Positions 1 to 6,326 of a DNA stretch of 11,203 bases are shown here, in pieces. A model generated the notes under the pieces. That model saw nothing but the letters and a program-made list of their open reading frames with translations, did not search any database and had not been told where the DNA came from. Within the stretch, counting starts at the first letter, position 1; each line of letters begins with the position of its first letter. Position numbers and translations under genes: made by a program. The stretch is from Pseudomonadota bacterium (lineage in GTDB: Bacteria > Pseudomonadota > Alphaproteobacteria > Acetobacterales > Acetobacteraceae). Where the stretch lies: the NCBI GenBank assembly GCA_021780935.1, contig JAJXXT010000165.1:1-11203 (forward strand). The letters are read 5' to 3'.

Positions 1-776
1 GCCCGCTGACCGGTGGCGAGGGTCGCGGCCGCGGCCAGCCCCTCGCAGCGGGCCACGCCCCGCTCGTCCTCGAGCCGGATGCGCAGCCTGGCCGATGCCA
101 GCGCCCAGTGCCGCGCCGACGCCGCCTCGCCGCGGGCGAGGTCGAGCCGCGCCTTGAGCTCGGTCAGGTCGGCGACCGAAAGCAGGTCCTTGTGCCCGGC
201 GAGCACCAGCGATGCGGCGAGCAGCCCCGCCGTATCGTGGCGCGCATCGGCGATCAGCCCGAGCAGGAAGCGTCCGCGCAGCGCCACCGTCTGGTCGGGA
301 CCGGCCGCGACCTGCCGCGCCGTCGCCTCGGCCGCCGGCAGGTTGCCCTGCCGGTAGAGCGCGGTGGCGACGACGAGGCCGAGCGTCGGTGGTGGCCGGC
401 GCCCGCGCCTGGCCAGCTCCGCCTCGAGCGCGCGCGCGTCGGCCAGGGCCTGCGCCGGTTTGTTGTCGGCCAGCTCCGCGATCGCGAGGTCGGCGCCGGC
501 GGTGGCGATCGCCGCGCCGTTGCCGGTGGCCCGCGCCCGCGCCAGCGCCGCGCGGTACTCGCCGCTCGCCTCCGCCGCGTGGCCCGCGGTCAGCGCCTGG
601 CGACCATAGGCCTCGTTGGCCGCGATCCGCCGGTCGGCGCAGCCGCCCAGCGCCAGCAGCGACGCCAGCACCAGCGCCAGGGCCGCGCCCGGCGTCACCC
701 CGCCGGGAACCGCCTCATCCAGCGTCGCCCCGCCCGGAATTGCCCCACCCTGGATCGCCCGGCCCGCGAATCGCAT
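1..776 (-). CDS. Putative TPR-like lipoprotein, 3' end outside the window
   Basis: An open minus-strand frame runs from ATG at 776 to the left edge (258 codons), with no stop seen. The N-terminus has a hydrophobic run at about residues 31-43 (ALALVLASLLALG) and a lipobox, L-G-G-C, with the lipidated cysteine at residue 46. This points to a lipoprotein secreted by the Sec route and anchored in a membrane. The mature part is Ala/Leu/Glu-rich helical sequence with TPR-like spacing (for example YGRQALTAGHAAEASGEYR, then further A-x-x-L-A pairs), so a protein-interaction scaffold is plausible. No catalytic motif is visible and I do not recognise the family. The region before the signal helix is unusually long and Gly/Pro-rich. 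An internal GTG at 698 would give a more usual signal peptide, but ATG 776 has a G-rich stretch (GGGGG) about 7 nt upstream. It lies 66 bp after the glycosyltransferase stop and is probably co-transcribed with it. Confidence 0.72.
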   Translation of the reverse strand, partial: MRFAGRAIQGGAIPGGATLDEAVPGGVTPGAALALVLASLLALGGCADRRIAANEAYGRQALTAGHAAEASGEYRAALARARATGNGAAIATAGADLAIAELADNKPAQALADARALEAELARRGRRPPPTLGLVVATALYRQGNLPAAEATARQVAAGPDQTVALRGRFLLGLIADARHDTAGLLAASLVLAGHKDLLSVADLTELKARLDLARGEAASARHWALASARLRIRLEDERGVARCEGLAAAATLATGQR

Positions 777-842
777 GCCAATACCCCCGCCAATCAGGCA
801 ATGGTATCAGCCCCGACCGATTCCCGATCCAGCTCCGCGCCG

Positions 843-1886
843 CTAACCCGCGCGCCTGGCCGCGATCAGGCGCTCGTAGACGCGCACATAGTCCTCGGCC
901 ATGCGCCGGCTGGTCCAGCGCTCCTCGAAGCGCTGGCGCACCCGGGCGCGGTCGAGCCGGTCGAGGCGCCCGCAGGCGGCGATCGCCTCCTCGACGTTCT
1001 CGACGACGAAGCCGGTGAGCCCGTCCTCCATCACCTCCGGCACCGAGCCGCGGCGGAAGGCGATGACGGGGCAGCCACAGGCCATCGCCTCGATCATGAC
1101 CAGGCCGAACGGCTCCGGCCAGTCGATCGCGAACAGCAGCGCCTTGGCGCCGGAAAGGAAGGCGGGCTTCTGCGCGTCGTTGATCTCGCCGATGAAATCG
1201 ACATTCGCCCCGGCCTCGCGGATCAGCGGCTCGACACTCCGCTTGAAGTATTCGTCGTCGGCGCGGTCCACCTTGGCGGCGACCTTGAGTTGCACACCGC
1301 AAGCGCCGGCGATGCGGATCGCACGCTCGATCCCCTTCTCGGGCGAGATGCGGCCGAGGAAGGCGAAATACTCCTGCTGCGCCGGCACCGGGTGCAGCAG
1401 CGTGGGCGAGAGCCCGTGCAGCACCGTCGCGACCCAGTTGAGGTCGGGGATCGGCCGGCGCTGATTATTCGAGATCGAAACCATCGGCACGTCGGGGAAC
1501 ATGCGATAGACGGCGGCGAATTCCTTGAGGTCGAGCCGGCCGTGCATGGTCGAGAGGAAGGGCACGGACTGGCGCGAGAACAGCGCGCTCGGGAAGTAGT
1601 CGATGTGGAAATGCAGCACGTCGAAATCGGGCGCGCGGCGGAACACGTATTCGAGCATCAGATGATAGGTCGCGACCCAGTCGCGGATCTCGGGATCGAG
1701 GCGCAGCGCCTGCGGCCACGGCGCGTCGAGCTTCGCGGTGGTGATGGAATCGCCGCTGGCGAACAGCGTCACCTCGTGGCCCATCGCGACCAGCTCCTCG
1801 GTCAGCGCCGAGACGACGCGCTCGGAGCCGCCATAGAGCTTCGGCGGCACGGCCTCGAAGAGGGGGGCGATCTGGGCGATGCGCAT
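843..1886 (-). CDS. Glycosyltransferase family 4 (GT-B fold) protein
   Basis: This 347-residue protein matches retaining GT-B glycosyltransferases of the GT4/'glycosyl transferases group 1' type. These cytoplasmic or membrane-associated enzymes transfer a sugar from a nucleotide-sugar donor to a glycan or lipid. Near the N-terminus is the glycine-rich acceptor-domain loop (YGGSERVV, about residues 18-25), after a first beta strand (MRIAQIAPLF). The donor domain starts near residue 170 with FLGRISPEKG (176-185). The EX7E motif is present as E258-PFGLVMI-E266, followed by ACGCPVIAFRRGSVPEV, the usual donor-binding segment. The C-terminus (RMAEDYVRVYERLI) is the typical crossing-over helix. The length is slightly short for the family. 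The start is ATG 1886 with ACGGAG about 6 nt upstream. The lipoprotein gene follows in the same direction, and an ABC exporter diverges upstream, so an envelope glycan or glycolipid role is likely. Donor and acceptor cannot be told. Confidence 0.93.
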   Translation of the reverse strand: MRIAQIAPLFEAVPPKLYGGSERVVSALTEELVAMGHEVTLFASGDSITTAKLDAPWPQALRLDPEIRDWVATYHLMLEYVFRRAPDFDVLHFHIDYFPSALFSRQSVPFLSTMHGRLDLKEFAAVYRMFPDVPMVSISNNQRRPIPDLNWVATVLHGLSPTLLHPVPAQQEYFAFLGRISPEKGIERAIRIAGACGVQLKVAAKVDRADDEYFKRSVEPLIREAGANVDFIGEINDAQKPAFLSGAKALLFAIDWPEPFGLVMIEAMACGCPVIAFRRGSVPEVMEDGLTGFVVENVEEAIAACGRLDRLDRARVRQRFEERWTSRRMAEDYVRVYERLIAARRAG

Positions 1887-1945
1887 GGCTGGCTCCGTAA
1901 CGGTTCGGCGTGCGGCGCGCGGTTAGAGGCGGAATATGGCGAAAA

Positions 1946-1972
1946 CCGGCCGGAAATCCCCGGCCCGAAATC
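1946..1972. repeat. 13-bp direct repeat pair in the divergent GT4/ABC intergenic region
   Basis: CCGGCCGGAAATC (1946-1958) and CCGGCCCGAAATC (1960-1972) are 12/13 identical, one base apart, giving a 14-bp period. The overlap also creates an inverted repeat, GGCCGG (1948-1953) and CCGGCC (1960-1965). The pair sits in the only visibly less GC-rich stretch between the divergent start codons at 1886 and 2002. Spaced half-sites here would fit an operator acting on one or both genes, but this is inference. If the ABC gene started at 1936, the repeat would be coding. Confidence 0.45.
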
Positions 1973-2001
1973 TGCCGTATTGGGGTAGTGTGTGCGCCAC
2001 C

Positions 2002-3789
2002 ATGCCGCGACGCCCATCCATGCCAAATCCGATGACGCGCTACCAGGGCCGGCCGATCGCCTTCCTCGCCCGCTATGTGCGCCTGCACCGCGCCTCGCAC
2101 GCGGTGATCATCGGCTTCGTGGTGCTGGCGGTGACCTTCGCCACCTCGTCGCAATACGCGCTGAAGGGGCTGATCGACGTGGTCGCGCGCGGCCCGGCGG
2201 CGGCGGGGAACGCGATCTGGCAGCCGCTCGCCATCCTCTGCGCGCTGATCGCGGCGGACAATTTCTCCTGGCGCGTCTCCGGCTGGTTCGCTGCGCGCAC
2301 CTTCACCCGCGTCACCGGCGATGTCAGGAGCGACCTCTTCCTGCACCTCGCCGGCCACGCCCCGGCCTATTTCGCGGACCGGCTGCCGGGCACGCTGGGT
2401 GGGCGCATCTCGGCGACGGCGAATGCGATCTATCTCACCGAAAGCGCGCTGACCTGGAACGTGCTGCCGCCCTGCCTCGCGGTGGTGATCGCGATCCTGT
2501 TCCTCGCCACCGTGAACCTCGCCATGGCGGCTGCCCTGGCGGTGGTCGCGCTGGCCATGGCGCTGATCATCTTCAGCCTCGCCCGGCGCGGCACGCGGGT
2601 CCACCGCGCCTATGCCGAGGCTGCCTCGCATGTCGAGGGCGAACTCGTCGACGTGATCGGCAACATGCACGTGGTGCGCGCCTTCGGCGCGACGCTGCGC
2701 GAGCACCGGCGGCTCGGCGAGGAGCTGGGCCGCGAGATTCAGGCGCGGACCACAAGCCTGCTCTATCTTGAGAAGCTGCGCCTGCTGCACGCGGCGATGA
2801 CGGCGGCGATCACCGCCGGCCTGCTGTTCTGGGGCGTGATGATGTGGCGCGCCGGCACCGGCACCGCGGGCGACCTGGTGCTGATCACCTCGATGGGCTT
2901 CACCATCCTGCACGGCACGCGCGACCTCGCCGTCGCGCTCGTCGACCTGACGCAGAACGTCGCCCGGCTGGAGGAGGCGGTGACCGCGGTCTGTGCGCCG
3001 CATGCGCTCGCCGACGCCGCCGCCGCGGTGCCGCTCGCGTCGCGCGGCGGGGGCGTCGAGTTCGCGGGGGTGCGCTTTGCCTATCCCGGCCGCGCGCCGA
3101 TCCTCGACGGGCTCGACCTCACCATCGCCGCCGGCCAGCGCGTCGGCCTGGTCGGCGCCTCGGGCGCGGGCAAGTCGACGGTGATCGCGCTGCTGCAGCG
3201 TTTCTACGACATCGAGGACGGCAGCATCCGCATCGACGGGCAGGACCTGCGCACGATCACCCAGGCGAGCCTGCGCGCGCAGATCGCGGTGGTGCCGCAG
3301 GACATCTCGCTGTTCCATCGCAGCGTGCGCGAGAACATCCGCTACGCCCGCCCCGAGGCGAGCGAGGCGGAGGTGCTGGCCGCCGCCGAGGCCGCGCGCT
3401 GCCGCGACTTCATCGAGGCGCTGCCCGATGGTTTCGATACCGTGGTGGGCGACCGCGGCACCAAGCTCTCCGGTGGCCAGCGCCAGCGCCTGGCGATCGC
3501 CCGCGCGCTGCTCAAGGACGCGCCGATCCTGCTGCTCGACGAGGCGACCTCGGCGCTCGACAGCGAGAGCGAGCAGGCGATCCAGGCGGCGCTGGACGTG
3601 CTGATGCAGGGCCGCACGGTCATTGCGATCGCGCACCGTCTCTCGACGCTCGCGCGCTTCGACCGCATCGTGGTGATGCAGGCCGGCCGCGTCATCGATG
3701 ACGGCCCGCCCGGCGTGCTCGCGGAGCGCCCCGGACCATACCGCGAGCTGCTGCGCCGCCAGGGCCTGCTCGAGGATGCCCCCGCCTGA
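2002..3789 (+). CDS. ABC exporter half-transporter (fused permease and ATPase)
   Basis: This inner-membrane type IV (MsbA/Atm1-like) half-exporter would act as a dimer and use ATP to move a lipid, glycan precursor or drug. It has 595 residues, a normal length. The first ~320 residues carry about six hydrophobic segments, including VIIGFVVLAVTFATSSQYAL, LAVVIAILFLAT, AALAVVALAMALIIFSLA and AGLLFWGVMMW. The ATPase follows: Walker A GASGAGKST (385-393), Q-loop VVPQD, signature LSGGQ (489-493), Walker B ILLLDE with D513/E514, D-loop SALD and switch His545 (AHRLS). All catalytic motifs are intact. The start is uncertain. ATG 1936 in the same frame has GAGG 6 nt upstream, but its 22 extra codons use many codons rare in this window (AAA, AAT, CGA, GGT) and cover a direct repeat. 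ATG 2020 and 2032 are also possible. It diverges from a glycosyltransferase, suggesting an envelope substrate. The stop codon is the first TGA of the tandem array. Confidence 0.93.
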   Translation: MPRRPSMPNPMTRYQGRPIAFLARYVRLHRASHAVIIGFVVLAVTFATSSQYALKGLIDVVARGPAAAGNAIWQPLAILCALIAADNFSWRVSGWFAARTFTRVTGDVRSDLFLHLAGHAPAYFADRLPGTLGGRISATANAIYLTESALTWNVLPPCLAVVIAILFLATVNLAMAAALAVVALAMALIIFSLARRGTRVHRAYAEAASHVEGELVDVIGNMHVVRAFGATLREHRRLGEELGREIQARTTSLLYLEKLRLLHAAMTAAITAGLLFWGVMMWRAGTGTAGDLVLITSMGFTILHGTRDLAVALVDLTQNVARLEEAVTAVCAPHALADAAAAVPLASRGGGVEFAGVRFAYPGRAPILDGLDLTIAAGQRVGLVGASGAGKSTVIALLQRFYDIEDGSIRIDGQDLRTITQASLRAQIAVVPQDISLFHRSVRENIRYARPEASEAEVLAAAEAARCRDFIEALPDGFDTVVGDRGTKLSGGQRQRLAIARALLKDAPILLLDEATSALDSESEQAIQAALDVLMQGRTVIAIAHRLSTLARFDRIVVMQAGRVIDDGPPGVLAERPGPYRELLRRQGLLEDAPA

Positions 3790-3888
3790 GCGGTCTGGTC
3801 GCCTGAGCGGTCTGGTCGCCTGAGCGGTCTGGTCGCCTGAGCGGTCTGGTCGCCTGAGCGGCCCAATCCCCTGAACGACCGGGTCGCC
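3787..3888. repeat. Six-unit 17-bp tandem repeat in a convergent intergenic gap
   Basis: The unit is TGAGCGGTCTGGTCGCC. Four copies are identical (3787-3803, 3804-3820, 3821-3837, 3838-3854). The fifth (3855-3871) matches at 12/17 and the sixth (3872-3888) at 13/17. The six units total exactly 102 bp. The array begins with the ABC exporter's TGA stop and ends on the last base of the oxidase stop codon on the other strand. Because 17 is not a multiple of three, successive unit-initial TGAs fall in all three forward frames. Read as plus-strand RNA, each junction can fold as GGUCGC-CUGA-GCGGUC (six pairs including two G-U). The minus-strand RNA loses two of those pairs. The last unit also holds the palindrome CGACC-G-GGTCG. 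A role in transcript 3'-end formation or stability is inference. No U-tract is present. Confidence 0.95.
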
Positions 3889-4976
3889 TAATAGCCTTCG
3901 TCGAAGTTCAGGTGCGGGAAGGCGGAATGCACACCCGGCGCGACCACCGGCGGCGCCACATGCACATGGGCGGGCGTGAGGCCGGCGAGCGCGGTGACGC
4001 CGAGCAGCGCCATGGTACGCTCGATCTCGTCCTGCAGGATCTCGAGCACGCGCACGACCCCCGCCGGCCCGGCCGCCGCCAGCCCATAGAGGTAGAGCCG
4101 GCCGAGGCAGACCGTGTCCGCGCCCAGCGCCACCGCCTTGACGATGTCCGCGCCGCGCGAGAACCCGCCATCGATCAGCACCCTGGACCGCCCGCTGACC
4201 GCCTCGACCACCTCACCCAGCACGTCGAGCGCGCCGCGACCGTGGTCGAGCTGGCGTCCGCCGTGGTTGGAGACATAGACGCCCTCGATCCCCATCTCGC
4301 AGGCGCGCGCGGCATCCTCGGCCGTGGCGATACCCTTGATGATCAGCTTCATCCGGTGCTTCGCGCGCACCCGCTCCAACGTCGCCCAGTCGAGCCCGGC
4401 CTGGTAGTCCATGCCGGCCAGGCGTGCGTGCCACGGCTTGGCCCAGCGCTTGGCGATGTCGCGCTCGCGCCGCGACAGCACCGCGGTATCGACGGTGATG
4501 CAGAACGCGTCGTAGCCGGCATCCTCGGCGCGCTTCATGTGGTCGATGATGAAATCGTCGTCGCCGCGCACATAGAGCTGGAACACCTTGGGCCCGCTGC
4601 CCGCCTTCGCCGCCACCTCCAGCCCCGGATCGGAGACCGATGAGAGGAACATCGGCACGTTGAACTCGCCCGCGCCGAGCGCGACCGCCGAGCCGCCATC
4701 GGGGTGGAAGCTCTGCAGCGAGCCGACCGGCGCCAGCGCCACCGGCAGGCGGATCGCGCGGCCGAAGAAGCGGGCGCCGGCATCGACCTTGCGCACATCG
4801 ACCAGCACGCGCGGGCGGAAGGCCAGGCTGTCGATCGCCAGCCGGTTGCGCTTGAGCGTCGTCTCGCTCTCCACGCCGCCGATCAGGTAGTCCCAGGCGA
4901 ACTGATCGAGGTGCAGGCGCGCCGCCTTGACGATTTCGTGCAGGTTCAGGAATTCGTCGGCGGCGTCGTCGTGCAT
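3888..4976 (-). CDS. FMN-dependent alpha-hydroxy-acid oxidase/dehydrogenase
   Basis: This 362-residue protein belongs to the (S)-2-hydroxy-acid oxidase family (glycolate oxidase, L-lactate oxidase/dehydrogenase, mandelate dehydrogenase). These enzymes use FMN to oxidise a 2-hydroxy acid to a 2-oxo acid. By-eye alignment to spinach glycolate oxidase places all six active-site residues: Tyr30 (WDYLIGG), Tyr135 (FQLY), Asp163 (TVDT), Lys214 (LIIKGI), His238 and Arg241 (SNHGGRQLD). The FMN phosphate-binding segment VLIDGGFSRGADIVKAVALGAD is intact near the C-terminus. The distance from Asp163 to Lys214 is 51 residues, against 73 in the spinach enzyme, so the variable active-site 'loop 4' is much shorter. 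The start is ATG 4976, with GGAGG 5 nt upstream. It lies 57 bp downstream of the DUF445 gene on the same strand and converges on the ABC exporter. The substrate is unknown. No signal peptide or membrane segment is seen, so it is probably cytosolic. Confidence 0.93.
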   Translation of the reverse strand: MHDDAADEFLNLHEIVKAARLHLDQFAWDYLIGGVESETTLKRNRLAIDSLAFRPRVLVDVRKVDAGARFFGRAIRLPVALAPVGSLQSFHPDGGSAVALGAGEFNVPMFLSSVSDPGLEVAAKAGSGPKVFQLYVRGDDDFIIDHMKRAEDAGYDAFCITVDTAVLSRRERDIAKRWAKPWHARLAGMDYQAGLDWATLERVRAKHRMKLIIKGIATAEDAARACEMGIEGVYVSNHGGRQLDHGRGALDVLGEVVEAVSGRSRVLIDGGFSRGADIVKAVALGADTVCLGRLYLYGLAAAGPAGVVRVLEILQDEIERTMALLGVTALAGLTPAHVHVAPPVVAPGVHSAFPHLNFDEGY

Positions 4977-5033
4977 GGTTTCCTCCGGTTGCTGCGCGGA
5001 CTGTGGGACCGGGCCAGGCGGACGGCAAGCCGG

Positions 5034-6290
5034 TCAGTGCGCGCCGAGCCCCGCCAGCAGCGCCACCGCGGCCCCGGCGAGCGCGCCGACGACGGTGCCG
5101 TTCATGCGGATGTATTGGAGGTCCTTGCCGACGCGCAGCTCCAGCCGCTCGGTCAGTGTCGCGGTGTCCCAGCCGTTGACCACGCCCTCGACGAAACGCG
5201 CGATCTCGCCGCGCCCGGCCGGCATCAGCCGCGCCGCCAACCCCCGCACCGCGTCGCGCAGCCGCGCGCCGGCGCGGGCATCCTCGCGCAGCACCTGGCC
5301 GAGATTGGCGAGCGTGGCATCGACCGCCGCGACCGTCCGCCCGCTCGGCCGCGCCGCGTCCTGCTCCAGCGCCAGCCGCACCCGGCTCCAGATGTCCCAC
5401 AGCCAGGCGCGCACCGTCTCGTGCGCGACCACCCGGCGCAGCGCCGTGCCGATCTCCGTCGCCCGCGCCGGCTCCTCCTCGATGCGCGCGATCTCGCGGC
5501 GCATCCACTCATCGAACGCCAGGCGCAGCTCGCTGCCGTCCGGCTCCATGCGCTCGAGCTCGGTGTTGACCTGGGCGATCACCCGCTTGGCGACCGAGGC
5601 GCCGACCGCCCAGCCGACCAGCCGCCCGCCCTGCTCGCGCACCCGCTCCTCGATCGCCTGCTGCAGCGCCGCCTCGCGCGCGGCCAGCAGGTTCTTGAGC
5701 TGCTGCAGCAGGAAGCCGAACACCTCCTGATGGCGGCCACCCTCGACCAGGTGGCGCAGCGCGCGCCCGACGATGCGGCCGCCGCCCGGCCCGCCGACCA
5801 GCCGCGGCACCAGCCGCGCGACGAGGCGGCGCGCCCGCCCGTCCTCGATCGCGCCGAGCAGCCGCGGCAGCATCCCGGCCAGTGCCTCCGCCGCCGGTCG
5901 CCGTGCCTCGGCATCGGCGAGGAAGCCGGCGACGATCGCCGCGACGTCGAGCCGGCCCAGCGCCGCCGACAGCTCCGCCTCGGTGAACACGTGCCCGGCG
6001 ATGAAACGGCCGAAGGCGGCGCCGATGCGCGCCTGCTGCGCCGGGATGATCGCGGTGTGCGGGATCGGCAGGCCGAGCGGATGGCGGAACAGCGCGGTGA
6101 CCGCGAACCAGTCGGCGAGCCCGCCGACCAGCCCCGCCGTCGCGGCCGCCAGCAGCAGCGGCGGCAGGCGCCAGACATGGCCGGCCGCCGTCAGCGCCGC
6201 CATCAACAGCAGCAGCATGTGCGCGAACAGCCGATGGCGGGCGAGCGTGCGCCGTGCCTCCCGGTCCGGGTCCGCAGACTTCTGTTGCAC
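5034..6290 (-). CDS. DUF445 family inner-membrane protein
   Basis: The 418-residue protein has the DUF445 (YjiN-like) architecture. Two hydrophobic segments lie near the N-terminus (about 21-40 and 43-58), followed by the hallmark GGLADWFAVTALFRHPLG (about 56-73) and PIPHTAIIP. A long, charged, helical middle follows, then a C-terminal signature LELRVGKDLQYIRMNGTVVG leading into a last hydrophobic segment at the C-terminus. The molecular role of the family is not established. I chose GTG 6290 because a perfect AGGAGG lies 8 nt upstream (plus-strand cctcct, 6299-6304). ATG 6311, in the same frame, has only a weak GGGA and would put that AGGAGG inside the gene. A still longer frame to 6413 reads back into the divergent gene and is unlikely. 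The gene lies 57 bp upstream of the FMN oxidase, suggesting one transcript. Confidence 0.9.
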   Translation of the reverse strand: MQQKSADPDREARRTLARHRLFAHMLLLLMAALTAAGHVWRLPPLLLAAATAGLVGGLADWFAVTALFRHPLGLPIPHTAIIPAQQARIGAAFGRFIAGHVFTEAELSAALGRLDVAAIVAGFLADAEARRPAAEALAGMLPRLLGAIEDGRARRLVARLVPRLVGGPGGGRIVGRALRHLVEGGRHQEVFGFLLQQLKNLLAAREAALQQAIEERVREQGGRLVGWAVGASVAKRVIAQVNTELERMEPDGSELRLAFDEWMRREIARIEEEPARATEIGTALRRVVAHETVRAWLWDIWSRVRLALEQDAARPSGRTVAAVDATLANLGQVLREDARAGARLRDAVRGLAARLMPAGRGEIARFVEGVVNGWDTATLTERLELRVGKDLQYIRMNGTVVGALAGAAVALLAGLGAH

Positions 6291-6304
6291 CGCACAAACC
6301 TCCT

Positions 6305-6326
6305 GGGCCATGTTGTCCCATGGCCC
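6305..6326. promoter_or_regulatory. Perfect 8-bp inverted repeat between divergent start sites
   Basis: GGGCCATG (6305-6312) and CATGGCCC (6319-6326) are exact inverted copies separated by 6 bases (TTGTCC). The right arm contains the ATG of the PEPC-family gene (6320). On the opposite strand the repeat ends one base before the AGGAGG of DUF445. It could be a shared operator, or an RNA hairpin that covers the PEPC-like start codon. The repeat is seen directly; the function is inference. Confidence 0.5.

Noticed and set aside
781..807. ATACC...GGTAT hairpin between the glycosyltransferase and the lipoprotein
   Set aside because: Five outer and three inner pairs broken by an internal loop; too weak to call a terminator.
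108..1988. Long plus-strand open frame (626 codons) opposite the lipoprotein and glycosyltransferase
   Set aside because: Arg/Ala/Pro-rich low-complexity translation with no family motif. It lies antisense to well-supported genes, as expected from GC-rich third positions.
1887..2001. Sigma-70 promoters for the divergent GT4 and ABC genes
   Set aside because: A CATATT-like -10 can be seen on the minus strand, but no -35 at a suitable distance; not enough to annotate.
1465..3636. Minus-strand open frame of 723 codons opposite the ABC exporter
   Set aside because: The exporter carries every ABC motif in its own frame. The antisense translation is Arg/Gly/Gln-rich without motifs.
3787..3888. 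CRISPR array
   Set aside because: Units are only 17 bp and directly abutting with no spacers, and no cas genes are visible.
5007..5035. Inverted repeat GACCGG/CCGGTC between DUF445 and the oxidase as a terminator
   Set aside because: Only 6-bp arms with a 17-nt loop and no T-run; such matches are frequent at this GC content.
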